A stretch of 64,000 bases of DNA from Paramagnetospirillum magnetotacticum MS-1 (GTDB lineage Bacteria > Pseudomonadota > Alphaproteobacteria > Rhodospirillales > Magnetospirillaceae). The notes beneath the pieces were generated by a model. That model saw only the letters and a program-made list of their open reading frames with translations, was not told the DNA's origin and ran no database searches. Shown here piece after piece: positions 17,196 to 25,319 of the stretch. The position numbers were made by a program, and so were the translations under genes. The first letter of the stretch is position 1, and each line of letters begins with the position of its first letter. The stretch is from the NCBI RefSeq assembly GCF_000829825.1, contig NZ_JXSL01000009.1, positions 1 through 64,000 of the forward strand, read 5' to 3'.

Positions 17196-18265
17196 CAGGA
17201 ATTGCCATACCGATTTCCGCCAGCAGCGTTTGGTTCCAACAAGCCTGGACCTTGTGGCGCCGCAATCCGATGTTCTTCATCGGCGCCGCCCTCCTGATCC
17301 TGGCGCTTCGCTGGAGCCTCGACCTTGTCCAACTGGGCGGAGCATCCGCCGCCTTCATCTTCTTGTCCTATCTGACCGACGCCTTGGTCTTCGCCGTCAT
17401 TTGGACGGCTGTGACCCAGACGGATGGAGAGGCCGGGCTCCTTGACGGCTGGCGTCTTCTGGCTGGCCGACGCCTCAAGGTGATCAAGGCGGGGATATGG
17501 GGCCTGCCCAGCGCGGCGGTCAGCTATCTGCTCCTGTCCCTGGGTGCCACCCTGTTCCAGGCGGTCAGCGTGGCGCTCGGCGCCCGCATCGGCGGCTGGT
17601 TGATGCTGGGGTGGATTTTCATGGTGGGCTGGCTGTGCTGCGCCTTGCTGTTCGTCGCCCTGTTCGCCTGCATCGAAACCGCCAGGGGCGAGGACGGGCT
17701 TTGGAAGGCTGGCATCAAGGGGATGAGGGGAGCCTATCTGGGATGGCGTCCTTTGCTGGCGATCTGGACTGCGTTCGTCTGCGCCGCCACCCTATGCGCG
17801 GCGCTGGGAGCGGGCGTTCTGGGGCATATCAGCATGACTACGCTCGACGATGCGGGGCGTGAGGTGCTGGCATATTGGATCAACTGGCCTGCCCTATTCC
17901 TGGCGGTGATGGCGCTGCTGGCCCTGCTGGTGCCAATCGGAACCGATGTTCTCGTCAGTGACAGGAGCAACGCGGGGGGCGAGACCGAGTTGGCCGCATT
18001 CGGCGAGGCGGTGGCCGTGCGGCTGGGGCAAGGGCTAAAGGCGCTGGCGGCAGCGGTGATCCTGAGCGGATTGTTGGTCATCAATGTGGGAATTGCCTCC
18101 AGCCTGACAGCAGCACTGGCGCTCTGGCTGACCGGGCGAGCGCTGGCGGCGTCGGCTCCGGCCTGGGGCAAAGCCGAGGCTGGACCATGGGCTCGCTGGA
18201 AATGGCTCGTGTTCCCTGGACTACCGCTGCTGCTGCTTTGGCTTGGGGCGACCCAGATTTCGTGA
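17192..18265 (+). CDS. Polytopic membrane protein, function unknown
   Basis: 357 residues with about eight or nine hydrophobic segments and few charged loops (e.g. GWLMLGWIFMVGWLCCALLF, LFLAVMALLALLVPIG). No family recognised; the pattern is like DUF975/YciC-type integral membrane proteins. Translationally coupled to the M48 protease by a 4-base overlap, so it is likely a partner in the same envelope process. The frame upstream to 17075 is a shadow of the protease gene. Confidence 0.72.
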   Translation: MTGIAIPISASSVWFQQAWTLWRRNPMFFIGAALLILALRWSLDLVQLGGASAAFIFLSYLTDALVFAVIWTAVTQTDGEAGLLDGWRLLAGRRLKVIKAGIWGLPSAAVSYLLLSLGATLFQAVSVALGARIGGWLMLGWIFMVGWLCCALLFVALFACIETARGEDGLWKAGIKGMRGAYLGWRPLLAIWTAFVCAATLCAALGAGVLGHISMTTLDDAGREVLAYWINWPALFLAVMALLALLVPIGTDVLVSDRSNAGGETELAAFGEAVAVRLGQGLKALAAAVILSGLLVINVGIASSLTAALALWLTGRALAASAPAWGKAEAGPWARWKWLVFPGLPLLLLWLGATQIS

Positions 18266-18352
18266 CGGAGAAGCGCGTGAAACATACCGTGAGGAGACTA
18301 TAGCCGTGACCGTCAACCCGGCCTATGCGGGCCTTGTGGCGCAGGTGCGCGG

Positions 18353-18739
18353 ATGATTGTCTCTGGTGGAGAACGACGGACGCCGCGCGCCTGGCGCCTG
18401 CTGACGGCCGGATTGGGCCTCGTTGGTATAGTGACAACGCTGGTACTGGGTGTCCGAAACTTCTTCGAGAACTTCCCGTGGCAGACGAAGGGCGGAATCC
18501 TGTATCACGGCTATCTCAAGCTCTACATCCTGGACGGATTGGAGGGCGCACTACCCGGCCTGCTGTTGGGACTAGCGGCATTCGGCTATGCGCAGTTCGT
18601 GTCTGGGCGCTTGTCGGGGGCCAGGATCGTGCTTGGCCTAGACTATGCCGTGCTGCTGATCCTGACGCTGCTGATCGCCGTTGTCGATTTCTTCTACGTG
18701 TACACGCTGCTCTACCCTGACTGGTTCAAGTTGCATTAG
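18353..18739 (+). CDS. Small membrane protein, function unknown
   Basis: 128 residues, three hydrophobic helices (about 16-35, 60-80, 92-118) and a short cytoplasmic N-terminus. No family recognised. It lies 87 bases after the polytopic membrane gene in the same direction; no strong Shine-Dalgarno. It is the last gene before the tRNA-Arg locus. Confidence 0.55.
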   Translation: MIVSGGERRTPRAWRLLTAGLGLVGIVTTLVLGVRNFFENFPWQTKGGILYHGYLKLYILDGLEGALPGLLLGLAAFGYAQFVSGRLSGARIVLGLDYAVLLILTLLIAVVDFFYVYTLLYPDWFKLH

Positions 18740-18912
18740 GGCAACAGGAGTCCGCTCCTGGCACAACTGGGCCGTAGCGGACGCTCCAGCCGAGTGGCGG
18801 CTGACGGAGGCACAACGGTCATCAATGACGCCGACGGCAGCGATGAGGTGGGCTGCGTCGTCTTGCAAGGGAATCTTAAGGGGGGCGGCACTGCCACACC
18901 CCAGCCACAGCA

Positions 18913-18950
18913 GGCGCAACCGGCTGGATTCGAACCGACGGCCGATGCCG
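18913..18950 (-). pseudogene. tRNA-Arg 3'-half remnant, inverted, upstream of the intact tRNA
   Basis: Minus strand reads GGTTCGAATCCAGCCGGTTG then CGCC, the exact T-arm/acceptor of the tRNA-Arg at 19041, preceded by a degenerate anticodon arm (CTCCTTCGGCATCGG). The arrangement with the tRNA 90 bases later duplicates that at 7345-7512. Bases 18740-19040 hold no other gene that I can see. Confidence 0.6.
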
Positions 18951-19040
18951 AAGGAGGGCGTTGCTCGCATCAGCAACTCCCCCCTTCCCCCCGCCTCACA
19001 CCTGCGCTATAACCCTCGCCTCTCGTTCACCGAGATCCGC

Positions 19041-19117
<77 letters not shown>

Positions 19118-19333
19118 ATTTCCTACTACATCCAAGTGTCGGCGTACCACGGGCGTACCAAATGCACCCGATAGCCCATGCTCTTGCCTGGGGTGCGGTG
19201 ATCTTGAAGGAATGACCACTCATCGTCCCCGATTCGCATAATTATGCGAAGCTAACACATTGATTTCGCAAATCTATGTTGGTGCGGGCAGGGCGGGTGG
19301 CGGTATCCTGCGGCCATCATCAGAGAGGATGCC

Positions 19334-19531
19334 ATGAACACTATCATCGGTGAGATCGGAGCAGCCGTTAGCCATGCCGAGCGGGATCTGATCCAGCTTG
19401 ATCATAATGAGGTGGTGGAACTGCTCCGCGCCTCCGATGCCACCATGGGTCAGGCCGAGGGCATGGGGCCCTCGGACCTGCTGACCCTGTCCGCCGCTCG
19501 TGAAAGGTTGGCCGCCATGTTAGACGCCTAG
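19334..19531 (+). CDS. Small helical protein, 65 residues, function unknown
   Basis: Strong Shine-Dalgarno (AGAGAGG before GCC-ATG). Acidic, helical (LIQLDHNEVVELLRASDATM, LSAARERLAAMLDA). No family recognised. It sits alone on the plus strand just inside the attL site, a place where satellites and prophages often carry accessory genes. The 216 bases before it hold no other gene. Confidence 0.6.
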   Translation: MNTIIGEIGAAVSHAERDLIQLDHNEVVELLRASDATMGQAEGMGPSDLLTLSAARERLAAMLDA

Positions 19532-19574
19532 CTCTTCACATTATGACGGCCAGTCTATTGCCACGCAAATAGCC

Positions 19575-20198
19575 CTAATTCTTCACAAGGGAAATGATAT
19601 CGCGCTCCATCTTTCCTGTGGAGACGCACTGCAAGTTCTGACCCGATCCAGAGAAGACTCCCGTGGAGCCATAATTAAAGCTTGAATTGTCACTAATGCT
19701 CCTAGTTTGCCCCTGAACGCTCGTAACATTAATTTTTCTGCTCAAAATGTATCTTGTGTTAACCTGAACTTGAGTGCTTTTTTTATCGATCTCTTGCACG
19801 ACGATATTTACACGCCCTTCCAGGTTCATTTCACGCTGAAACTGATAAAGATTGTCAGTCATCACTTCATATTGCTGAAATGCCTTTGATCCAGGAAAGG
19901 TATACGTCCTCTCGCCTCGTGCATTCTTGACATAAGAACTAATAGTTCCACAATCAACATAAGCCTCAGGGTCGCCTGTGTAGCTTACATTTATCAGGCC
20001 AGATTCTTTATCAATATTATTAATTACAAAAAATTTCTTCCCAAGATTGCTAACAAGTTTTTTCCAAACATCATCCTTCTGAGCCGACAGAACGGCCATT
20101 GATTCATTCTCTCGGTAGCTTGTAGGAGGCATATAGTCGATCTTACCGGCACAACCTGAAAGCGCGCCAACTGCCAACAATAACGAAATTTTCTTCAT
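19575..20198 (-). CDS. Predicted lipoprotein
   Basis: 207 residues. N-terminal signal with lipobox (LLAVGALSGC), then a mixed alpha/beta domain of unknown function (VSYTGDPEAYVDCG, INVTSVQGQTRSISDNSSF). AT-richer than all neighbours, which suggests recent acquisition; it may be a lysogenic-conversion type cargo gene. Good Shine-Dalgarno (GGGAGGGG). The ORF could be extended upstream but the lipobox fixes the start. Confidence 0.72.
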   Translation of the reverse strand: MKKISLLLAVGALSGCAGKIDYMPPTSYRENESMAVLSAQKDDVWKKLVSNLGKKFFVINNIDKESGLINVSYTGDPEAYVDCGTISSYVKNARGERTYTFPGSKAFQQYEVMTDNLYQFQREMNLEGRVNIVVQEIDKKSTQVQVNTRYILSRKINVTSVQGQTRSISDNSSFNYGSTGVFSGSGQNLQCVSTGKMERDIISLVKN

Positions 20199-20351
20199 GT
20201 TCCCCTCCCGCGATTGCCAAGCCAGATAATCAAATACGCGAAAAAAATTCAACCCCCCGTAGTCCCACCTAACTTGGCGGAAGCCAGCGTTCGATCTTGT
20301 GAGGGCGGCTACCATGCTGGACCCAGGGATTGTTGCCTGACGCGACCAGAC

Positions 20352-20840
20352 CTAGTGTCGCACCGACAGCGCGGCGGACATGGCCGCAATCTCCTCACCG
20401 AAAATCGTCCCGTTACGCCGCGCTTCGGCCAATTCGGAAAGACAGTGGCGGACACCGGCCAAGGCGGCGACCTGAGCTTCCGGAGACCCGGCAGAGGGCT
20501 CCACGGCAACGACGATGCCGTCCCGCCATCCGCTCCGATATTTTAGCCAAAACGTTGCAGCGGGGACGCTGCCGCGCTGCATGGCCTGGACCAGGGTGCG
20601 GACGGCCAGCGCCTCTACCTGGGCCACACCGCCAGCGAGTTCCGCAGCGAATACCTTGCGGACGGTGTTGCCGCAGACGGGAGCCCCGGCGGCGGTCAAG
20701 GCGACCGCTATTTTCTCGGCGGAGAATCCAGCGGCGGCCAGCGTGGTCACCGCCGCCCGTTGCTCGCGGGTCGGCTCGAAACGGGGACGCCCGGTGGGCT
20801 TGGCTGGGGTGGTCTTTTTGCGGGGCAAGGCGGCCTCCAT
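20352..20840 (-). CDS. Phage small-terminase-like DNA-binding protein
   Basis: 162 residues. Pattern RPRFEPTREQRAAVTTLAAA, FSAEKIAVAL (helix-turn-helix), then TFWLKYRSGWRD is shared with a family of phage proteins usually found next to terminase genes. Expected role: recognises phage or satellite DNA for packaging. Last of a minus-strand gene series and separated from the preceding gene by a hairpin. No large terminase gene is present. Confidence 0.55.
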   Translation of the reverse strand: MEAALPRKKTTPAKPTGRPRFEPTREQRAAVTTLAAAGFSAEKIAVALTAAGAPVCGNTVRKVFAAELAGGVAQVEALAVRTLVQAMQRGSVPAATFWLKYRSGWRDGIVVAVEPSAGSPEAQVAALAGVRHCLSELAEARRNGTIFGEEIAAMSAALSVRH

Positions 20841-20858
20841 GGGGTTTCAATAATGAGT

Positions 20859-20891
20859 GCCGCCCATCCGCAATCGCAACGGATGGGCGGC
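20859..20891 (-). terminator. Hairpin between XkdF-like and terminase-like genes
   Basis: Perfect 12-bp stem GCCGCCCATCCG/CGGATGGGCGGC with a 9-base loop. In the minus direction it is followed by ACTCATTATTG, a weak T-rich tail, so it is a possible attenuator or terminator. Confidence 0.5.
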
Positions 20892-20929
20892 GGCTGGCCC
20901 GGCGGAGCGAACGCCAAGGCCAACGGTGG

Positions 20930-21625
20930 TCAGCGTCTCGCGGCTGCGGCGGCGGCCATGGCGGCACGGATCAGGGGCGGCTCGGCCACCTTGCCGACAA
21001 CATCACCCGTGCCGTTCTGAGGCTTCCCAGAGACCCGAGCGGCCTCGGCCATCTCGGTCTTGATCAGCGGGCTTTCCGGGGGCGCCAGGGGCGCGGAAGG
21101 CGTCTGGGGGGTGGTCATGGCCTTGGGGGCGCTCTGGGGCGTCCTCGGCGCTCCGGCGGTGCGGACGCGGTGCTTCTTGGCGAGGACTTCGCCGAACGAT
21201 TTGGCGGTCATGGTGTTGATCTCCGACTGATTGATGGCGACCCGCTGGCCGGTGCCGCCGATGGAGAAAGCGCGATAGACGCCGGAGGCCACTTTCTCGA
21301 ACACATCCGGCGTCACCCTGAATCCGATCCACCAACCCACCCTGCCCAGGTCGATGCCCATCGCCTGCTGCTTTTGCTTCGTCAGCACCACGGACTCGAC
21401 GAGTTCGCCCACGCCGATGTTGGTATGCATCTCCCCGGCGGCGCGGGCGTTCTCGGCAAAATCGTATGCGGCCTTTTCCAGTTCCGCCTCGGTGATCACG
21501 TCGCCCTGGCGATCCACCACGGGCTGGCCGTTCTCTTCGATGACGCTGGCCCAGCCGAAGACCAAACGCTCGGCGGCGTCGGTCTTCGTGATCGGCGCCG
21601 TCATGGCGATGGTGGCGGCGGCCAT
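20930..21625 (-). CDS. XkdF-like phage protein (putative prohead protease/scaffold family)
   Basis: 231 residues. Pattern LVFGWASVIEENGQPVVDRQ, GDVITEAELEKAAYDF, MHTNIGVGELVES and GWWIGFRVTPDVFEKV matches the XkdF family of phage head-morphogenesis proteins, some of which are serine proteases. The C-terminal 80 residues are Ala/Pro-rich, like a scaffold tail. Start overlaps the preceding stop (TGATG). In a satellite, such a protein could redirect helper capsid assembly; this is inference. Confidence 0.68.
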   Translation of the reverse strand: MAAATIAMTAPITKTDAAERLVFGWASVIEENGQPVVDRQGDVITEAELEKAAYDFAENARAAGEMHTNIGVGELVESVVLTKQKQQAMGIDLGRVGWWIGFRVTPDVFEKVASGVYRAFSIGGTGQRVAINQSEINTMTAKSFGEVLAKKHRVRTAGAPRTPQSAPKAMTTPQTPSAPLAPPESPLIKTEMAEAARVSGKPQNGTGDVVGKVAEPPLIRAAMAAAAAARR

Positions 21626-22368
21626 CACGCGGCCCACCCGGCGGAGGAGCCATCCTGGCGAAGCTTGTGGCCGGTCGCTTTGCCGTTCCACGGCTCGCCG
21701 GTTGAGGTGTTGGCGATGCCGGTGTTTCCCGGCTTTTCGGCCAAACCCCGCGGCGGCAAGTAGTCGGCGGCGGCGACACCCATGACCATCGACCGCCCGG
21801 TCCCCACAAGGGTATCGCCGGGGGTCAGCGCCAGAAGCTTCCGCTCCAAGAACGCGATGCCAATGTCTTCGGCGGCCATCACGGCCTTGAGCGTCAGAAG
21901 GACGGCCTCGACGTGCATGTTGGAATGGACGCCGAGCTTGGTCAGGGCCGCCAGTTCGTCGGAGGCCGCCCTGTCGGCGGCAAGCTGGGCGACAAGCTGG
22001 CGGAGGATCGACTCCAGGGCGGCGCGTCCGTTCACAATGTTCTGGGCCAGTTCATGGGCACGGCGGGCACGGTCGAAGCCCATGGCGCTTTCCAAGTCGG
22101 CCTCCGCCTCAGCAAGCAAGCCCTGAGCTTCATGAATGGCGGTGTCATGGTCGTTGGCCTGTTCCCGCAACCGGACGGCCTTAGCGCGGTTGGCGACGAC
22201 AGCCTGATGGGCTCCGCCCGCCAACAAGCGACTCAGCACGCCCACCTGGGTTTCGCGTTCCAACCGCCCGGCTTCGGCCAGAAGCCCGTCACGGCGCGAG
22301 GCCAAGTCCTGGATGGTGGCGGTCAGTTCCGAGATGCGGCCCTCGGCGGCCTTGAGATTCTGCTTCAT
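21625..22368 (-). CDS. Coiled-coil protein of the phage-like element
   Basis: 247 residues. The first 170 are heptad-rich coiled coil (LKAAEGRISELTATIQDLAS, LLAEAEADLESAMGF). The C-terminus is low-complexity and Gly/Pro-rich. No family recognised; position directly before the XkdF-like gene and the 1-base TGATG coupling suggest a structural or scaffold partner. Shine-Dalgarno AGGACGAAGAAG. Confidence 0.6.
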   Translation of the reverse strand: MKQNLKAAEGRISELTATIQDLASRRDGLLAEAGRLERETQVGVLSRLLAGGAHQAVVANRAKAVRLREQANDHDTAIHEAQGLLAEAEADLESAMGFDRARRAHELAQNIVNGRAALESILRQLVAQLAADRAASDELAALTKLGVHSNMHVEAVLLTLKAVMAAEDIGIAFLERKLLALTPGDTLVGTGRSMVMGVAAADYLPPRGLAEKPGNTGIANTSTGEPWNGKATGHKLRQDGSSAGWAA

Positions 22369-22435
22369 CTTCTTCGTCCTGTTCGATTTGCACGGGCCTC
22401 GTTGCGGGAACAGGAATCAGCCGTCTCGTTCTCGT

Positions 22436-23719
22436 CTATGCCGCCTTCGATCCTCCATTCTGGTGGTCGGTCTTGCGCTTGTGGATCGCCCTCAAGTAGG
22501 ACGGAGGGCTTGCGATCCGCTGCCCCTTGGCGGCCTCGGCAATGGCTTCTTGGGCCGCCTCGGTGACGGCCTCAAGGGCCTTGATCGCTCCCATGCTGGG
22601 CTCCGCCTCGGCCACCAGCTTGTCCGCCTGGGCGAGGATCGGGGCCACCTGGGCACCGGCGGCGGCGGCAAACGCCGTGACTGCCTTCTCCAGGCCCGCC
22701 TTGGCCTGGGTCAGGGCCTCAGCCTTGCGTTTCCCGTCCTCGATGGCGTGACGCTCGTTGCGGATCGAATCGGCCTGGGCCTTGGCAACCTCAAGGATGG
22801 TAGCGGCGCGGGAGGTCAGTTGCTCGGAAGGCCCCCCCCTGTTGATGGCGGCTATGATACCGGCACGAGCCTCGTTCGGGGCCGTGGTGGACTTCGAGTG
22901 GAATGAACCATAGTCGGCCACCATGGAATGGACCGCCTCCCTGGCGACCGCCATGGCCTCCTCCAACTCCATGAACTCAGACGCCGCTAGGAAGGCAATT
23001 GCCCGATCCCAGGCATCTCGTTCTTCGAAGTGATTCATTTCCCCAAGAAGGACCGCCAGGACGAATGGATCGGCGGTGGCGGTCTCGCCCTCACGCGCCA
23101 CGTCATCCCAGCAACCGTTTTCGTCGGCATCGGCGGGGAGGATCGTGATGGGCAATTCACCATCACCGCCACCATCGGCTTCCGGCGGCAAGATGGTATT
23201 GGTGGTAGATTCTCTCTCTTCTATTACTGCACAAAAAACCCCAGTTTCTTGTGCATGGTGCTGCACAAAAACACCGTCATTTTTGTGCATGGACGGAGCA
23301 TCGCCATGCACAATTTCGGCGGCATTCTTGTGCATGGAGCCACGCACAATTTCATGGGGTTTTTTGTGCATGGATCGACCACCCCGCTTCACCTTGCGGG
23401 CGGTCACGATGGCATCAAGGTCGGCGGCCAGATTGATCGCGTAGTCGCCCACGGCCCGGCGACCACGTTCGTCGCGCTCGGGGTTGGTGCGGGTGATGGC
23501 ACCGGCGGCCTCTAGAGAGCGCAAGATAGGGGTGACGGTATTCCGGTGGGCCTTGGTCAGCTTTGACACCACATCAACAGCAATAGCCCCCTCTCCACGC
23601 ATAGCGCAGAAGGAGCAAGCCATATAAACGCGGTGATGAATCGGAATAAAGGTCGAGGCCATAAGAGTAACCGGAACTTTCACAAACTTTTGCTTGTCTT
23701 TTTCACTGCTTTCAGACAT
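22436..23719 (-). CDS. Replication initiator-like protein with internal iterons
   Basis: 427 residues. The N-terminal 100 form a winged helix-turn-helix (GAIAVDVVSKLTKAHRNTVT, PILRSLEAAGAITRTNPERD) like phage replication O/DnaD-type proteins. Residues about 115-170 are low-complexity repeats of SMHKN-type units, encoded by repeated DNA at 23229-23373. The C-terminal part is a long Ala/Glu-rich helix. Lambda O and similar initiators carry their origin inside their own gene, and the repeats here fit that plan. Confidence 0.6.
   Translation of the reverse strand: MSESSEKDKQKFVKVPVTLMASTFIPIHHRVYMACSFCAMRGEGAIAVDVVSKLTKAHRNTVTPILRSLEAAGAITRTNPERDERGRRAVGDYAINLAADLDAIVTARKVKRGGRSMHKKPHEIVRGSMHKNAAEIVHGDAPSMHKNDGVFVQHHAQETGVFCAVIEERESTTNTILPPEADGGGDGELPITILPADADENGCWDDVAREGETATADPFVLAVLLGEMNHFEERDAWDRAIAFLAASEFMELEEAMAVAREAVHSMVADYGSFHSKSTTAPNEARAGIIAAINRGGPSEQLTSRAATILEVAKAQADSIRNERHAIEDGKRKAEALTQAKAGLEKAVTAFAAAAGAQVAPILAQADKLVAEAEPSMGAIKALEAVTEAAQEAIAEAAKGQRIASPPSYLRAIHKRKTDHQNGGSKAA
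23229..23373. repeat. Iteron-like repeat array inside the initiator gene (candidate origin)
   Basis: TTGTGCATGG occurs at 23249-23258, 23283-23292, 23328-23337 and 23364-23373; its exact reverse complement CCATGCACAA lies at 23304-23313. GCACAA half-sites lie at about 23229, 23263 and 23344. Most copies are preceded by a T run. Spacing is 34-45 bases between direct copies. Expected to be bound by the encoded protein. Confidence 0.65.
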
Positions 23720-23767
23720 GATTTTGCTCGTGTTGCGGTTTCAACTTTGCCTCGTTGTGCCCGCCAG

Positions 23768-23798
23768 AGCCCTCGGTGTTGGAAGACCACCGAGGGCT
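23768..23798 (+). terminator. Strong hairpin between AlpA-like and initiator genes
   Basis: Stem AGCCCTCGGTG/CACCGAGGGCT with a 9-base loop, followed on the plus strand by TTACTTTAT. It lies between two minus-strand genes, so it may attenuate read-through from the regulator into the initiator or stop antisense transcription. Confidence 0.5.
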
Positions 23799-23803
23799 TT
23801 ACT

Positions 23804-24001
23804 TTATGCAGCCTCGACCTTTTCCAGCGCCTCCAGCCAAGCCATGACGCTGGTCGGGCGATACCGACGCCTTCCGTTGACCAGGATGCACGGCGGCCCG
23901 CTCCCCTGATCCACCAGCTTGCGCAAGGTCGGTAAGGCAAGGTTCAGCTTCTTGGCCGTCACCGGCTCGGTCCACGTCAGGGGTTCATTCATCACATCCA
24001 T
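23804..24001 (-). CDS. AlpA/excisionase-like helix-turn-helix regulator
   Basis: 65 residues. PVTAKKLNLALPTLRKLVDQ followed by GSGPPCILVNGRRRYRPTSV is the MerR-like HTH_17 fold of AlpA and excisionases. Perfect Shine-Dalgarno (AAGGAGG) fixes the start at 24001. Position next to the integrase gene is typical: it would control integrase and excision, or activate the initiator operon as AlpA does in satellites. Confidence 0.8.
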   Translation of the reverse strand: MDVMNEPLTWTEPVTAKKLNLALPTLRKLVDQGSGPPCILVNGRRRYRPTSVMAWLEALEKVEAA

Positions 24002-24140
24002 GGGGGCCTCCTTGGAGATGTGAGAACGATCCCGCAACACGACCGTCATTTCAACAAAAAATAGTTTGATATCAATAGTTTCGTGTAATCTTCGCATGAC
24101 TTTGCCACGCCGTTCGCATCGCTGATGGGCGGCGGAAATG

Positions 24141-24166
24141 AAAATGGCCGCCCCGGAGGACGGCCA
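24141..24166 (-). terminator. Terminator of the phage-type integrase gene
   Basis: Stem TGGCCG/CGGCCA with a 10-base loop, followed in the minus direction by TTTTCATTT. It lies 26 bases past the integrase stop. Bases 24002-24140 probably hold the promoter of the AlpA-like gene. Confidence 0.7.
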
Positions 24167-24192
24167 CCTTCTGACGAGATGCGGGTTGTCTT

Positions 24193-25319
24193 CTACGTCA
24201 CGACCCGAAGGCGCTTCGGCTTGGCCGCCGGTCGGCCATCCAGGGCCGCCGCGATGTTCTTGGAGATCAGGTCGGCGGCTGCCTGGACAGGGCTGGCCGT
24301 CAAATGCGCGTACCTCTGAGTCGTCGCCGTGTCGCTGTGGCCCAGGATTGCCCCGAGGATCGGCAGCGACTGGCCGCCTGATGCGCCGACAGCGGCGTAG
24401 CTGTGGCGAAGATCGTGGAGGCGGACCCCGTCCAGACCAGCCCGCTTCCTGATCCGCTCCCAGATGTGCGGCAACCCACCCACGGGTCCACCCGAAGGTC
24501 CACGGAATACCAGCCCGCCGCCTTCGGGCTTCGGAATGGCGGCTAGCAATTGCCGGGCGGCAGCACCGAGGGGCACTGACTTCCGTCCCGTCTTGGAGTC
24601 GGCAAGTTGGAGAAGGCCATACTCGAAATCCACCTCGCCCCAGTCGAGCGCCAAGGCTTCGCCACGGCGCATCCCGGTCAACGCCAACAATCTGATCACG
24701 CCGATGGCGGCGGGTGCCTCGGCGTTGCTGGGGCGCACTGGGGCCTTTCCCTGGCGTCCATCACCTTCCCAAGCCTTCCGGGCCACCTCCCAAGCCCGGA
24801 AGTTGGCTTCCGCTTGCCGGAGCACATCGCCCAGCTTCGCCAACTCTTCACCGCTCAGGAAACGCTCATTTTTCGTATCCTTAAACCTCTTGATGCCGAT
24901 GACAGGGTTGGAGGGTATCTCTCCCTCCTTGACGCCGAAGGCGAGTATTCCGCCCAACAGCCCAATGGTACGAGTGGCCGCCCCTCTACCTCCCCTGGTG
25001 TTGGTCCGCCCCCGATTCTTGGCTGTCTTGGCCCCGATGCTTTTGATTTTGCCCAAGGCCACGTCGTTCATGAACTTCTCGATCACCTTGCGGTCAATGT
25101 CGGCCAGGGCCAACTTGCCCAAGGCCGGACGGACCAGAGCGTTGACCCTGTACTTGTCGGTCTCGATGGTGGAAGCCTTCTTAGGCGTTCCCGCCCGCCC
25201 AACCAAAATTCCAGCGTCAGCGGCCTCCAAGTATCGGTCGATCAATTCGTTAAGGGTCGTGGCAGGCTTCGCGGCTTCCTTCGCCTTAGCCGGGTCGATG
25301 CCGCTCACCCGAAGGGCGG
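24193..25319 (-). pseudogene. Phage-type tyrosine integrase, 5' end removed by IS
   Basis: About 375 codons remain. The catalytic domain is complete: LTGMRRGEALALDW, HDLRHSYAAVGASGG, LGHSDTATTQRYAHL. The frame begins in VSGIDPAKAKEAAKP, a segment that in this integrase family follows an N-terminal DUF4102 arm-binding domain of about 80-100 residues; that domain is missing because the IS3 copy starts at 25320. A GTG at 25308 could still start a shortened protein, but arm-site binding would be lost, which should fix the element in place. Confidence 0.8.

Noticed and set aside
23216-23380. Repeat array considered as a CRISPR
   Set aside because: The repeat unit is only about 10 bases, one copy is inverted, and the array lies inside a coding frame; iterons fit better. 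No CRISPR array or cas gene was seen anywhere in the window.
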